Below are positions 23,564-33,152 of a stretch of DNA of 64,000 nt, in pieces. The stretch is from Palsa-147 sp049279675. Its GTDB lineage: Bacteria > Acidobacteriota > Terriglobia > Acidiferrales > UBA7541. A program made the translations under genes and the position numbers. The DNA is taken from positions 1 through 64,000 of the forward strand of contig JBAPOP010000013.1 in assembly GCA_049279675.1 (NCBI GenBank), in the 5' to 3' direction. The notes beneath the pieces were generated by a model that saw only the letters and a list, made by a program, of their open reading frames with translations, ran no database searches and was not told where the DNA came from. Every line of letters starts with the position of its first letter. Within the stretch, counting starts at the first letter, position 1.

Positions 23564-26287
23564 TTAATTGACCGTGACGGTAAACGAGCCCGTTTGCGAA
23601 GTACTTCCGCTTGTCGCCGTCACAGTCACCGTGTACGTGTCTGCCGAAGTACCCGTCGAGTGGGTGCCGCTGCTACCTCCGCCACTGCCGCAGGCGGCGA
23701 GTCCGATCAGCGCGACGAAAACCACAACCGCAGCCAACGCATTCCACTGCCGCTTGCGCGCCGGAGCTGCGAAAGCAAACAACGACCCCAACATGATTGC
23801 CCCTACGAGGGCGAGCCAGCCGCCGCCCATCGGAGTGTGTTTTGGAAACTGAATCAGCGCCGAAGCCGCAGTCGTGTTTACCATAACGGTGGAAGTGGCG
23901 CTCGTCGTACCGGACGAGAGGACGACGGGATTCGTTCCTGTCACCGCGCACGTTGGGATGTCCGTATCGCCAGAAATAGTTCCCGCCACCGTGCAACTCA
24001 GAGTAACCGAGCCCGAGAAACCGCTTGTCGACGAAACAGTGATGGTTGAACTCGCGGAAGCTCCCGGTGAAACCGTCGAAGGGCTGGCGGTCCCAGCGGA
24101 GACCGTGAACCCAGCCGTGGATACACTACCGGGCCAATTGTTGACTAGATTGCTGACATTGACCGTGCCGATTCCCGTCGCAAAGTCCCAACCCGATGTC
24201 GTCCCGTACGCGATCGCATCGGAGCCATCGGACGTGGACAGGACGCCATAGGTGCCCGACGGAAGGTAGCAGCTGTGCGTCCCGGTACAATTTACGTCCA
24301 TGTCGCCCTGCGTGACGTCGTAGAAAATGCAGGAACTGCCGACAGTATTGCCGAGCGAAGAGTTGCACGCGCTCTCGCTAGAGGCGTACTCAGTCCCAGC
24401 CAGGCTGTAGTACGTCGGATTCGGATTGCCCTGACGCGTGCCGGTCTTCTGATTGATCAGGGCCTGGATTCCGGCCCAAATCGGCGCGGCGAACGACGTT
24501 CCACCTCCGGCGGACCAGCCGTCCGGAGCGCCGCTGCATGCCGAGCCGCCGTTGGAGGTGTCGGAAAAGCAGAAAATGTAGGCGTGATCCCAGACTCCGT
24601 TCGCAGCGAACATGGAAACGTCGGGAATGTCGCGAACGCCGTCGGACGGATTGCCAGTAATGGATTGCCACGACGGCTTGGGATACCCGGCGCAACTGCC
24701 GCTGACCACGTTGCTTGTGGTCGGCGTGCCCGTTGCACAGCCGCTCGGACCACCGCTGCCGGACGCGGTCGTGAGCAACTCGTCTGCGGCCGCGGTGGTG
24801 CTGTTGCAGAAGCCGTTCGTACCGTACGGTGTTGCAGAGCCGTCCAAGAACGAAGTAATAAGGGCGCTGGCACACGAATCGTTCCATGGAATTTCGGGGA
24901 TGTAGGATTTGGCCGAGCCAAATGTTGATGAGTTGGTTGTATTCCAGTACGTGCTGTTCGTGCCGGCAAACGTATCGCTGAAATCAGTGCCCCCGACAGC
25001 GACGTTGTAAATCGTGGAAGCCCAAGCACTGACGCCTATGCCGAAGGTCGCGCTGGTTATTTGGTCTGGGCCTTGGGGAACATCGCTGGCGTCGCAGCTT
25101 GCGGCGCCTTCATCACCCGCGGAGGCGAACACGGAAACTCCCTCGGACGCGGCTTGCTGATATATTGCGTTGATCGCAGCGTTTGACCCGGCTCCATTCC
25201 CCGCCTCGCAAAAGCCGAGGCTGAGGCTGATGATGGCCGGAGGCGCAGTGCCGTTCACGAGATTTTGAAGTGCGAGAAAGCCACCGAAAGTCGTCGTATC
25301 GGAGCACGACGCCAGCTCGATTGTCGCGCTCGGCGCCGCCGCGCTCGAATACTCCACATCGATCGCGGCTTCGTCATCGCTTGAGTTGACGGCGGGCTTG
25401 CTGCAATTATTCGTTCCGGTCGGGGGCGGAGGCTGCACCTGTGTGAGCGAACCCGAAGTAAAGGAAGAGAGCCCGAAGGTCGAGCGGAATGTGTTCCAAT
25501 CGTTAGTCGAGAACAGGTCTGTGTCCTCAATTACCACGACGATCTGCCCCTGACCGGAATTTCCGGAATTGAAAACGGGATTCAAGTTGTAGATCGTTGC
25601 CAGATCCGCCGGGACGACGGCAAACGCATCTCCCCCAGAAACAGGAAACGTGTACTTCGGCCTCGGCTTGTACATCCGGTGCGGCTTGAAGTCGTGAAGC
25701 GATACGATGCCGGCCACGGCCGGCGCCAGCGCTGCCGGAATCTTCGGGTCGCTCATGTTCGCGAAGTGTTTCGCGCCATTCACGTCGAGCGCGTGAATTT
25801 CGGTTCGGAATGCATCGTGCACTTGTCCGGCGGTGCCTGAGAAATCGATGACCATGCGGCTTGGATATGTGAAATTCGCCGTCAGGCCGTGACCCGCGAG
25901 CCACGCCTCGATCGAGGTGAGGTCCGATTGCGCGAGCCCGAAGCGCTCACCGAACTGTTCCGCCGTCAGCCACTTGTGATAATTCGGCGAGCCGGGCTTT
26001 GTCAGCTCGTCGATATACTCGCGGAGCGCGCGCTCCTGCTGTGGTGAGCGCTGCAGCTGCAGCAACATGTGCTCCATGCGGGTGTCGTACGCGATCGCTC
26101 CGCGGTCGTTTGCAGTCGTCGCTTGCGGCGGCGTGTTGCCATGTAGCGTGACGAGTTTGCCTTCGTTGATGGCTTGCGTAATCTGCGGCGCGACGGAGGA
26201 ATTCTGTGCGGCCGCGGAAAATGCCATAAATGCAAATGCGGCCACCGCCAGAACGGCCTGCGCGAAAAGTCTGCGGCTAGTCTTCAT
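23564..26287 (-). CDS. Secreted S53 (sedolisin/kumamolisin) protease with C-terminal Ig-like and membrane tail
   Basis: 907 residues. Signal peptide 1-28, then a prokumamolisin activation domain (about 45-200), then the S53 catalytic domain (about 225-700). Catalytic Glu and Asp are E306 and D310 (DDEAAIDVE), the oxyanion Asp is D392 (SAGDEG) and the Ser is S598 (GGTSFAAP). This is an acid-active serine-carboxyl peptidase, exported to the periplasm or surface. After it come an Ig-like region (TVSPGASASSTITVSS), a hydrophobic helix (WLALVGAIMLGSLFAF), a basic stretch (PARKRQW), a second hydrophobic helix ending LIGLAACGSGGG, and a further beta-rich tail. ATG 26287 has GAGG upstream; 12 more codons are open but not signal-like. 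Confidence 0.92.
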   Translation of the reverse strand: MKTSRRLFAQAVLAVAAFAFMAFSAAAQNSSVAPQITQAINEGKLVTLHGNTPPQATTANDRGAIAYDTRMEHMLLQLQRSPQQERALREYIDELTKPGSPNYHKWLTAEQFGERFGLAQSDLTSIEAWLAGHGLTANFTYPSRMVIDFSGTAGQVHDAFRTEIHALDVNGAKHFANMSDPKIPAALAPAVAGIVSLHDFKPHRMYKPRPKYTFPVSGGDAFAVVPADLATIYNLNPVFNSGNSGQGQIVVVIEDTDLFSTNDWNTFRSTFGLSSFTSGSLTQVQPPPPTGTNNCSKPAVNSSDDEAAIDVEYSSAAAPSATIELASCSDTTTFGGFLALQNLVNGTAPPAIISLSLGFCEAGNGAGSNAAINAIYQQAASEGVSVFASAGDEGAASCDASDVPQGPDQITSATFGIGVSAWASTIYNVAVGGTDFSDTFAGTNSTYWNTTNSSTFGSAKSYIPEIPWNDSCASALITSFLDGSATPYGTNGFCNSTTAAADELLTTASGSGGPSGCATGTPTTSNVVSGSCAGYPKPSWQSITGNPSDGVRDIPDVSMFAANGVWDHAYIFCFSDTSNGGSACSGAPDGWSAGGGTSFAAPIWAGIQALINQKTGTRQGNPNPTYYSLAGTEYASSESACNSSLGNTVGSSCIFYDVTQGDMDVNCTGTHSCYLPSGTYGVLSTSDGSDAIAYGTTSGWDFATGIGTVNVSNLVNNWPGSVSTAGFTVSAGTASPSTVSPGASASSTITVSSTSGFSGSVTLSCTVAGTISGDTDIPTCAVTGTNPVVLSSGTTSATSTVMVNTTAASALIQFPKHTPMGGGWLALVGAIMLGSLFAFAAPARKRQWNALAAVVVFVALIGLAACGSGGGSSGTHSTGTSADTYTVTVTATSGSTSQTGSFTVTVN

Positions 26288-26638
26288 GTGTTCTGCCTCA
26301 TAGACTGGATTCGTGTTGCCCACACTCGAGCAATTTCAAATCTGGATTTCGTTCCGTCGCTAACGATTGCAGACTGACCGTTTGAATTTGAACTATAGCG
26401 ATCCGGTTGTACTTGTCGGCGGGCTTGGGCGTGTGACGCTTGCACGGACAGCGCACTGAGTTCGGCAGCCAAATCCCTGGCCGTAATCTCATTCCCTTCC
26501 ACAGTTGTCCGCTTAACGGCGTTGGATGCAGGCTAATCCCCCGGAGGCTGCCTCGCCCTCTAGTATGAATGCACGATTGCGCCGGCAGCGAGCGGCATAT
26601 AGTCTCGCCCGCAGATCCCACCGAGGAGGACCCAAACC
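26288..26638. other. Divergent intergenic region
   Basis: Separates the protease (minus) from the AhpD-like gene (plus). No gene supported. A TTGAAA-like -35 exists on the minus strand but no good -10 at the right spacing. GAGGAGG before 26639 is the Shine-Dalgarno of the next gene. Confidence 0.4.
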
Positions 26639-27214
26639 ATGCCGCACATACCGCTGCCGGAAGGCATCCCAGGAATCGTAGGCCCAATGATGTACCGGCC
26701 CGAGACGGCGAAACCGCTGAACGAACTAGCTGACGTCCTTCTTCGCGGGCCCAATTCGCTGACGCCTGGAGAACGCGAGCTGATTGCCACCTACGTCTCG
26801 GCACAGAACGATTGCTTTTTCTGCCAGACGATTCACGGGGCCGTTGCAGCGCATCACCTCGGAGGAAACGAGCAGCTCGTCCAAACGGTGAAACTTGGAT
26901 TCGAGACCGCGCCAGTGTCGGATAAGCTCAAAGCGTTGCTCGCGATTGCAGGAAAAGTTCAGCAAGGCGGTAAGAAAGTGACCACGGCGGAAATCGAGCG
27001 TGCGCGGCAGTGCGGCGCGACGGATCGTGAAATTCACGACACGGTGCTTATCGCGGCGGCATTTTGCATGTACAATCGCTATGTGGATGGGCTCGCCACG
27101 TGGGCGCCGCAGGATCCCCAGGTCTATCGCGAGAGAGGCGCAATGCTCGCCGAGAGCGGTTACATCAATTCAGTTCCACCAGACGCGGCGGTTGGCGCTG
27201 GTAGCAGTGACTAA
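26639..27214 (+). CDS. AhpD-like carboxymuconolactone decarboxylase family protein
   Basis: 191 residues, all-helical AhpD/CMD fold. The redox motif NDCFFCQTIHGAVAAHH (CxxC followed by a histidine) is the signature of AhpD-like alkylhydroperoxidases, which reduce peroxides by disulfide relay. Residues 1-45 include LTPGERELIATYVSA, normal for the family. Good Shine-Dalgarno (GAGGAGG) and ATG. It converges on the YdjC gene with a 4-base overlap of the stops. Substrate unknown. Confidence 0.9.
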   Translation: MPHIPLPEGIPGIVGPMMYRPETAKPLNELADVLLRGPNSLTPGERELIATYVSAQNDCFFCQTIHGAVAAHHLGGNEQLVQTVKLGFETAPVSDKLKALLAIAGKVQQGGKKVTTAEIERARQCGATDREIHDTVLIAAAFCMYNRYVDGLATWAPQDPQVYRERGAMLAESGYINSVPPDAAVGAGSSD

Positions 27215-28215
27215 TCGCTCGCTGCTGCCGAAGCTCGATAGTCGGCGGGCAATGCGCGGGCAAGGTCTTTCCACTTCACCAGTACGAAGCCCTGCGATTT
27301 CAGAAACTCTCTGAATTCCGCGCTCTTCACCATGTTGAAGTCGTTTTGTCTCCAGGCCGCGCCCCAATTCGGATGGTCGCGCGTCGCGCCGCGCATTTCG
27401 TCATCGTCATAGGCGAGATGAACGACGAGGTGATGAACGCCGGGCTTTAGCGGCGCCAAAATCTTTTCGTAGGTATGCAGCCAGTCTTCGGGCTTTACAC
27501 CAGGCGCGATTTCCATGTCATCGTCGGTTAGAACAAAATCTGGTCGAGGTTGCGCGCCGGGTGGAAAGTTCGCACCCGCGCCTCGATGCCACAATATCGG
27601 AAGGCCTTGCTGACGGCCGATTCGCTGGTATGACTCTGCAAGCTCGGGCGTGCCCATCAGCGCACCCATGTGCGTGTCCAGGTGGCTGATATGGATACCG
27701 AAGGCTCGCGCGCGCTCAACCTGCGCGGCGAGCTCCATCTCAACTTCGCTCGGCCGCGCGCGCTGAGCGACTGTCGTTTCGAGAAGCGGAAGATATCCTT
27801 GCTCATCGAGCAAGCTGGGTACGCGATCCGTAGAACTCACCGGCCGCCAACGAAAATCCACCCATTCGCTGTTCAGCGCGAGATGCACTCCGAGGTCCGC
27901 GTCGGGATGAGCTTTTGCCCACAGAGCGACTTCCGGAAACCAGGGGCAGGGAACCAGGATGCTCGCCGAAGTGACCCAACCGTTTTCGAGCGCTTCTGAA
28001 ATTGCGCGATTCACGGAATGGGCCATGCCGAAATCGTCGGCGTGAATGACGAGAAGACGCGCGGTGGCCGGATAGCCCAATCGTTCCTGAATCGTCTGCG
28101 CCGGGCGGCCTGCCGTAGCTAATCCGGCGAGACACGAAACAAGAACACAAAAAAATAGATATCCGGCTTTAACCGTGGCGGAGTACCGCGTGTGTTTAGG
28201 GTTAGCCGAAATCAT
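27211..28215 (-). CDS. Secreted YdjC/ChbG-family deacetylase
   Basis: 334 residues. Residues about 17-36 form a signal peptide (FFCVLVSCLAGLATAG). The YdjC domain follows: HADDFGMAHSVNRAI (metal Asp and His), GVHLALNSEW, and HLDTHMGAL (further His ligands). Family members remove acetyl groups from chitooligosaccharides or related sugars; substrate here is unknown. Most YdjC proteins lack a signal peptide, so export suggests a periplasmic or surface target. The stop overlaps the convergent AhpD-like gene. Confidence 0.85.
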   Translation of the reverse strand: MISANPKHTRYSATVKAGYLFFCVLVSCLAGLATAGRPAQTIQERLGYPATARLLVIHADDFGMAHSVNRAISEALENGWVTSASILVPCPWFPEVALWAKAHPDADLGVHLALNSEWVDFRWRPVSSTDRVPSLLDEQGYLPLLETTVAQRARPSEVEMELAAQVERARAFGIHISHLDTHMGALMGTPELAESYQRIGRQQGLPILWHRGAGANFPPGAQPRPDFVLTDDDMEIAPGVKPEDWLHTYEKILAPLKPGVHHLVVHLAYDDDEMRGATRDHPNWGAAWRQNDFNMVKSAEFREFLKSQGFVLVKWKDLARALPADYRASAAASD

Positions 28216-28254
28216 TCGCAGATTTTACGCCTGCCATCCGCGAAACGCGACTCT

Positions 28255-31200
28255 TCAGAACAGGAACTTCAGTCCGAACTGCATAATCCGGCCGAGGTGC
28301 GCTGACGTCGGATGCAAGAAAGTCGCATCGCCGAATGTGGGATCCAGGGCTTCGAATTGCGTGTGGTTGAACACGTTGAAATTCTCCCACCGGAATTCGA
28401 ACGAGCGCTGTTCGTGAATTTCGAAGCGTTTGAACAATCCGAAATCGAAATTCAGCCGGCCCGGTTGCCGGAGATTGTTGCGGCCCGAATCGCCGAACGT
28501 CAAACCGGTCGGATCCGTGAATGCGGCGGGATTGTAAAATAGCGGCGCGTAAACGCCGGGGACGTTCCGTTGGACGGGTGCGTTCGGGTCGCCGACTTGA
28601 TCCACCAACGCGCCGATACCGATTGAGTTCAGCACTGTTCCATTCGCCACGCCCGCGTTGTCGACGAAATCTCCGTCGAGGACCGTAAATGGAATCCCGG
28701 TTTCGGCAGTTGTGATTCCGGACGCTTCCCATCCTCCGAGCAGCGCATGGACCGTGCCGGACGAATGGCGGAAGAACGGCGCGTCGTAGACGTAGCTGAT
28801 CTCGAGGATGTGGCGCTGATCGTAGTTTCCGCTCGCTCGAGCGCTGGCCGTATCGTACGAATTCACGAAGCCGGTATCGAACCGCGACGATGAGTCATCA
28901 ATCGAGTGGCTGTATGTGTATGCCGCGCTAAACGTGAGGTCTCCGGCCGTGCGCGTAGCCTCAACCTGCAGCGCATGGTAGATCGAGTTGGCATCCTCTT
29001 GGAGTCGCGTGATATCGGAAATGCCATAAAAAGGCCGGAATGGATCGGCATCATTGCCGCAAGCGACCGAAAGATTGATTGCCGCCTGACCGGTCACTGT
29101 AACGCCGTTCACCATCCCGCTGTTGCAAATATCCGCGCTGAGAGGTTCGCCGGGCGTGAACGGATTCTGCGAAGCTGGCAGAGGCTGAAGCTGATTGATA
29201 TCTCGCTGCGTGGTCAGATGGGTGCCCTTCGAACCGACGTACGCGACGCTGAGCGTTGTCTTCCATCCAATTTCGCGTTGAATGTTGAGATTCCATTGCT
29301 GGACGTAGGGCCAGACCGCTTTGCTCGGAATTGAGGTGACGGCGAGCGGGAAGAGAAGGCCGCCTCCACCGATGTTGGTGTAGCCGGTGATGTTGTATTG
29401 CGTTGGCGTGAGCACGAGCGGAGGGCTGCCTTCGAGCGCTTCGGCGTCTGCTTCATTGCCATTCGTGTGCTCGAAGAAAATACCGTAACCGCCGCGAATT
29501 GCCATCTTGCCGTTGCCGAACGGATCCCACGCAAATCCGATTCGGGGCGCGGGATTGAAAAGGTGGCCCGTCAAGCAGCCCGGCGGATTGCCGGTGCCTC
29601 CGCATTGAATCAGTCCATCGAACGGGCTGCCGACTCCCGGAACGAGCGCACCCGGCTGGCCCGTGAGAGATCCATCCGTGTCGATCAAAGGTGCGTCGGC
29701 GGCGCTGTAACTGGGCGGATTGAAGTTGTATTCCTGCTTGAATTTCTCTCGGTAGGTTCCGAACATGCTGACGCGTAAGCCGAGATTTAGCGTGAGGTTC
29801 TTCTTAATGTGCCAGTCATCTTGGAGGTAAGGTTCGAAAATTTTGTAACGGTTGTAATACTTCGTCTGCAAGTTCGTTTGAGAGAATGAAGCGATATTTC
29901 CCATCAGCAGATCGGCGAAAGCATTCCCTGTACTTACAGGGGAGGTCGCGTCGAAATCGAGAAAACCGCCTGTTCCAAAGCCCGGCTCGTTGATTTCGTT
30001 TTTCTGGTCGGCGATGAATGTTGCGCCGAACGTCAGATTGTGCGAGCGGATGATCTTGGTCACATTGTCGCGATACGTGTAGATCGGATTTGCGTTGTTC
30101 CATGGGATGAAGCTCGCATCTTCCGTAAAGCCGCCATTCGTAAGCCCGCCGCCGTAGGGCGTTCCATTCGAAACCGAGAATCCGGGCAACTTACCGCCGA
30201 AGCCGTTATCGAAAAGGCCGGTCATGGTCATCGTCGAAGGCCTTTGCCACGGCCCGGTATTGTTGAGAAAGATGTGATCGGCCGTGTAACCGAAGATGAA
30301 TTCGTTTAGCAGCGTCGGGGATGCCGCGGTCGTAAGTTTCGTGACGAAGTTTGTCGCGGGGCCTACAAAGTTTGTTTGAATCGTCGGGAAACTTGATTGC
30401 TGCGACCAGTTCAGCACTTCGGGCGTGACTGTGTTCCAGGAATCGTGAATGTAGCGAAACGTTAGGCGATTCTTGCTCGAAAGATTGTGATCGATTCTAA
30501 ACAGTTCCTCGCGCCATAGCGTGGGCGTCGAGACGCTTCCTTGCCACGCGGGGTAGCCTCCGTTCGTCGTGTTTGCGTGCGGCACAAGCGCGAGCAAAGG
30601 ACTCGTGTTGACGGCGTCAACGGGGACCTGATTGCCGGGAAAGAATGTGCCGCCAGAACCCGGAATCGTCGGACAATCCGCGAATGTGCCGGACGAATCG
30701 GGACACAGGTCCGTGAAGTTGCCGGCGCGCTCGTCATCGGACGGGACATTCTGGATAAACGTAGTCGGATTTTTTTCGCGGCGCCATTCTTCCGAAAAGA
30801 AGAAAAATGTCTTCGACTTGTCTGAATTGTAATGATTTGGGATGTAGACCGGGCCGCCGATCGTGTAACCGAAATCATGCTTCTTGTACGGAGGTTTATC
30901 CGTGTCGAAAAAACTGCGCGAATTGAAGAAATCGTTGCGGCCAAAATAGAAAACGTCGCCGTGGAAATCCTTTGTGCCGGATTTCGTGATCACTTCCACG
31001 GTGCCGGAGCCGTTCTTGCCGTACTGTGCGCCGTAGTTCGACGTCAGGACCTGAAATTCCTGAATCGCGTCGGCGTTCGGATAGACGTTCAGCGATGTCG
31101 CACTGCCGTCGTCCATGTCTCCCACGCCGTCAATCTCCCAGTTGTTGTACTCCGTGCGGCCGCCGTTGATGCTGTATGCCACGTTGCCGAATACGCCGAC

Positions 31201-31719
31201 GACGCCTTCATCCTGCCCGGATTGATCGCTGACGCCGGGAGCGAGGGTGACAAGCTGAGTGAAATTTCGTCCGTTCAATTCAAGCTGGGTGACTTGCTTG
31301 GCCGTGATCGTGTCGCTCACTTCGGAGGATTGCGTCTCGACCGCGGGAGCGGAGTCGCCTTCGACGGTGACGCGTTCGCTCACGGCTCCGACAGTTAGCT
31401 CGACGTCTACTCGGCGTTTTTCCGCAGCTGCGAGAACTATTCCGCTCTCCTGAAAGCTTTCAAATCCTTTAGCGCTAACCGAGACGGAATAAGTCGCGGC
31501 GGGAAGTCCAGCGACGAGGTAGTCGCCGGTCGAGTTTGTCGGCACCGTTTGGCGGATGCCGCGCGCTTCATTTGCGACCGTCACCTGCGCGCCCGCGACC
31601 GCTGCTGACGACTTGTCGGTCACCGTTCCGGTGATGTAGCCGGTGTCTTGGGCGCGAGCGAGGCAGGGAAGTGCGAGAACGGCCGCAAAGCAGATGGCGA
31701 AATTGCGGAATGCTTTCAT
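28255..31719 (-). CDS. Oar-type TonB-dependent outer membrane receptor
   Basis: 1154 residues. Signal peptide about 1-23 (MKAFRNFAICFAAVLALP, cleavage near ARAQ), then a carboxypeptidase-regulatory-like beta-sandwich (about 25-105, GYITGTVTDKSSAAVAGAQV), a plug domain (about 120-240, with GRNFTQLVTLAPGVSDQSGQ and NGGRTEYNNWEIDGVG) and a beta-barrel ending in KFLF. This is the Acidobacteria/Myxococcus Oar type, known for large-substrate or polysaccharide uptake; substrate here is unknown. ATG 31719 has GGAG 6-9 bases upstream. It sits directly after a promoter and palindrome and next to a LacI-family gene, so it is probably its target. Confidence 0.93.
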   Translation of the reverse strand: MKAFRNFAICFAAVLALPCLARAQDTGYITGTVTDKSSAAVAGAQVTVANEARGIRQTVPTNSTGDYLVAGLPAATYSVSVSAKGFESFQESGIVLAAAEKRRVDVELTVGAVSERVTVEGDSAPAVETQSSEVSDTITAKQVTQLELNGRNFTQLVTLAPGVSDQSGQDEGVVGVFGNVAYSINGGRTEYNNWEIDGVGDMDDGSATSLNVYPNADAIQEFQVLTSNYGAQYGKNGSGTVEVITKSGTKDFHGDVFYFGRNDFFNSRSFFDTDKPPYKKHDFGYTIGGPVYIPNHYNSDKSKTFFFFSEEWRREKNPTTFIQNVPSDDERAGNFTDLCPDSSGTFADCPTIPGSGGTFFPGNQVPVDAVNTSPLLALVPHANTTNGGYPAWQGSVSTPTLWREELFRIDHNLSSKNRLTFRYIHDSWNTVTPEVLNWSQQSSFPTIQTNFVGPATNFVTKLTTAASPTLLNEFIFGYTADHIFLNNTGPWQRPSTMTMTGLFDNGFGGKLPGFSVSNGTPYGGGLTNGGFTEDASFIPWNNANPIYTYRDNVTKIIRSHNLTFGATFIADQKNEINEPGFGTGGFLDFDATSPVSTGNAFADLLMGNIASFSQTNLQTKYYNRYKIFEPYLQDDWHIKKNLTLNLGLRVSMFGTYREKFKQEYNFNPPSYSAADAPLIDTDGSLTGQPGALVPGVGSPFDGLIQCGGTGNPPGCLTGHLFNPAPRIGFAWDPFGNGKMAIRGGYGIFFEHTNGNEADAEALEGSPPLVLTPTQYNITGYTNIGGGGLLFPLAVTSIPSKAVWPYVQQWNLNIQREIGWKTTLSVAYVGSKGTHLTTQRDINQLQPLPASQNPFTPGEPLSADICNSGMVNGVTVTGQAAINLSVACGNDADPFRPFYGISDITRLQEDANSIYHALQVEATRTAGDLTFSAAYTYSHSIDDSSSRFDTGFVNSYDTASARASGNYDQRHILEISYVYDAPFFRHSSGTVHALLGGWEASGITTAETGIPFTVLDGDFVDNAGVANGTVLNSIGIGALVDQVGDPNAPVQRNVPGVYAPLFYNPAAFTDPTGLTFGDSGRNNLRQPGRLNFDFGLFKRFEIHEQRSFEFRWENFNVFNHTQFEALDPTFGDATFLHPTSAHLGRIMQFGLKFLF

Positions 31720-31833
31720 GGTTTGCTCCATGCGGAACTCAGCAACAAGCGTTCGAACGTATCCCGCGATTCCACGCGGTTCTGACGCGTAAAAACGCGC
31801 GATTGCACGGCTCGGTGCGGCGATGTGAAATTC

Positions 31834-31848
31834 ATTAAAACGTTTAAT
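31834..31848. promoter_or_regulatory. Candidate LacI-family operator
   Basis: ATTAAA-ACG-TTTAAT: 15 bp with perfect 6-bp arms and core AAACGTTT, resembling LacI/GalR-type operators. It lies about 18-32 bases after the predicted start site of the receptor gene, a position where a bound repressor would block elongation. A LacI-family gene is next door. Confidence 0.6.
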
Positions 31849-31873
31849 AAACATTAGGAGTACGAATGGCCGA

Positions 31874-31902
31874 ATATTGGATTAGGAAGTCCTGCCTGTC
31901 AA
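31874..31902 (-). promoter_or_regulatory. Candidate sigma-70 promoter of the TonB receptor
   Basis: Minus strand: TTGACA (31902-31897), 17 bases, CAATAT (31879-31874). With 18 bases the -10 would be AATATT. Perfect -35, modest -10. It lies between the LacI terminator-like hairpin and the operator. Confidence 0.55.
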
Positions 31903-31906
31903 GCAG

Positions 31907-31931
31907 AAAAGCGCGGGGAACCAGGCCCCGC
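31907..31931 (-). terminator. Probable intrinsic terminator of the LacI-family gene
   Basis: Minus strand: GCGGGG-CCTGGTT-CCCCGC stem-loop (31931-31913), followed after two bases by TTTT (31910-31907). It lies 45 bases after the LacI stop. The T-run is short, so strength is unclear. Confidence 0.5.
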
Positions 31932-31976
31932 AAGCGAGCGCAAATCATCGATCCGCCAGCTCGGCTCGTCCCATTC

Positions 31977-33089
31977 TTATCGCAAGGCCTTGGTGGATTC
32001 CCTGGCCACTAGCTCTGGCGCAACGCGGCGATGCGCCGCGCTGAACTCGCGATTTTCCTGCCCGGCGTTGATGCTATCCACCAATATGCCGACGGCCATC
32101 GTCCCCATCGATTCCATGGGCTGCCGGATCGTCGTGAGTGACGGCGTGTAAAGTGCCGCCGCGGCCACATCGTCGAATCCCATGACGGAACAATCGTCCG
32201 GCACTCGCATTCCGTACTTATTCAGGGCGCGCACCGCGCCGAACGCCGTGAGGTCATCGAAAGCCATCAGCGCGGTGAACGGGCGCTTTCGTTTCAGCAA
32301 TTCCTCTGTTAGGCGGAATCCCGCCTCGAAGCTGGAATTGGGATCGCGCGACTCCGGCAAGTCGACGATCAGCTTGGCGTCGAGTTCGAGGCCATTCGCC
32401 TGCCCGACCGAACGTACGCCTCGCCAGCGCGGTCCGGTGTCCCCCAGCATTTTCGGCCCGCGAATGAATGCGATTTTGCGATGGCCGAGAGCGTGGAGGT
32501 GTTCGAGCGCGAGACGTCCGCCGACTTCGTTATCCACGACTACTGAGCTAATCGAATCCGTTTTCAATTCGCCGCCGATCAGCGTGGCGGGAATCGTGTT
32601 CTTCTCAAGGTCGGCGAGGAAATCGATGTCGAGAAATAGCCAATTCGCAAGGACGATCAATCCTTCCACGCGCCGGTCGAGAAGCATCTCGAGATATCGC
32701 TCGAAGCGGCTTCCCTCGTTGTGCACGTCGGCAAGAATCGGAAGATACGACGCTTGATACAGCGCGTTTTCCACACCGCGAAGAATCAGCGTGCAATAAG
32801 GATCGGTCATGTCGAACACCACCACGCCGACCGAGCGGCTTCGCTTGCTACGCATGAATGGCGTCAACAGATGAGGCCGGTAGCCGAGGCGTTTGGCTGC
32901 GCTGCGAATTCGATTTTTTGTCTTCGCGGGAATGAATCGGGCGAGAGGCGCATCGTTCAGCACGAAGGAGACGGTCGTGGACGAAAATCCGCTGGCGCGC
33001 GCGACGTCGCGAATGGTGACCGACGAGTTCTTCTGTCGCCTGCGTTTTACCATCGAGGGCGCGTAGCGCGTAAAAATCGCACGCGGCAT
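31977..33089 (-). CDS. LacI/GalR-family transcriptional repressor
   Basis: 370 residues. The helix-turn-helix and hinge are clear (VTIRDVARASGFSSTTVSFVLN, residues 23-44, shortened here), followed by a periplasmic-binding-protein-like effector domain. Typical sugar-binding-repressor motifs are visible: GVVVFDMTDPY, VVDNEVGGRLALEHL, GHRKIAFIRG, SVMGFDDV and LTTIRQPM. The start at 33089 has GAGAAG upstream; 33053 is an alternative ATG. It is transcribed toward the TonB receptor and divergently from the TPR gene. The AAACGTTT palindrome before the receptor is the best candidate operator. The inducer is unknown, likely a sugar. Confidence 0.9.
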   Translation of the reverse strand: MPRAIFTRYAPSMVKRRRQKNSSVTIRDVARASGFSSTTVSFVLNDAPLARFIPAKTKNRIRSAAKRLGYRPHLLTPFMRSKRSRSVGVVVFDMTDPYCTLILRGVENALYQASYLPILADVHNEGSRFERYLEMLLDRRVEGLIVLANWLFLDIDFLADLEKNTIPATLIGGELKTDSISSVVVDNEVGGRLALEHLHALGHRKIAFIRGPKMLGDTGPRWRGVRSVGQANGLELDAKLIVDLPESRDPNSSFEAGFRLTEELLKRKRPFTALMAFDDLTAFGAVRALNKYGMRVPDDCSVMGFDDVAAAALYTPSLTTIRQPMESMGTMAVGILVDSINAGQENREFSAAHRRVAPELVARESTKALR

Positions 33090-33152
33090 GATACATCTTC
33101 TCGTGATGGTTGTTGAGAACTGACCTCCAACGGCGCGCGATTTCACTCGTTC

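Noticed and set aside
31834..31848. Operator as part of a second, TPR-side control site
   Set aside because: No AAACGTTT-type palindrome seen in the LacI/TPR divergent region (33090-33189), so control of the TPR gene is not claimed.
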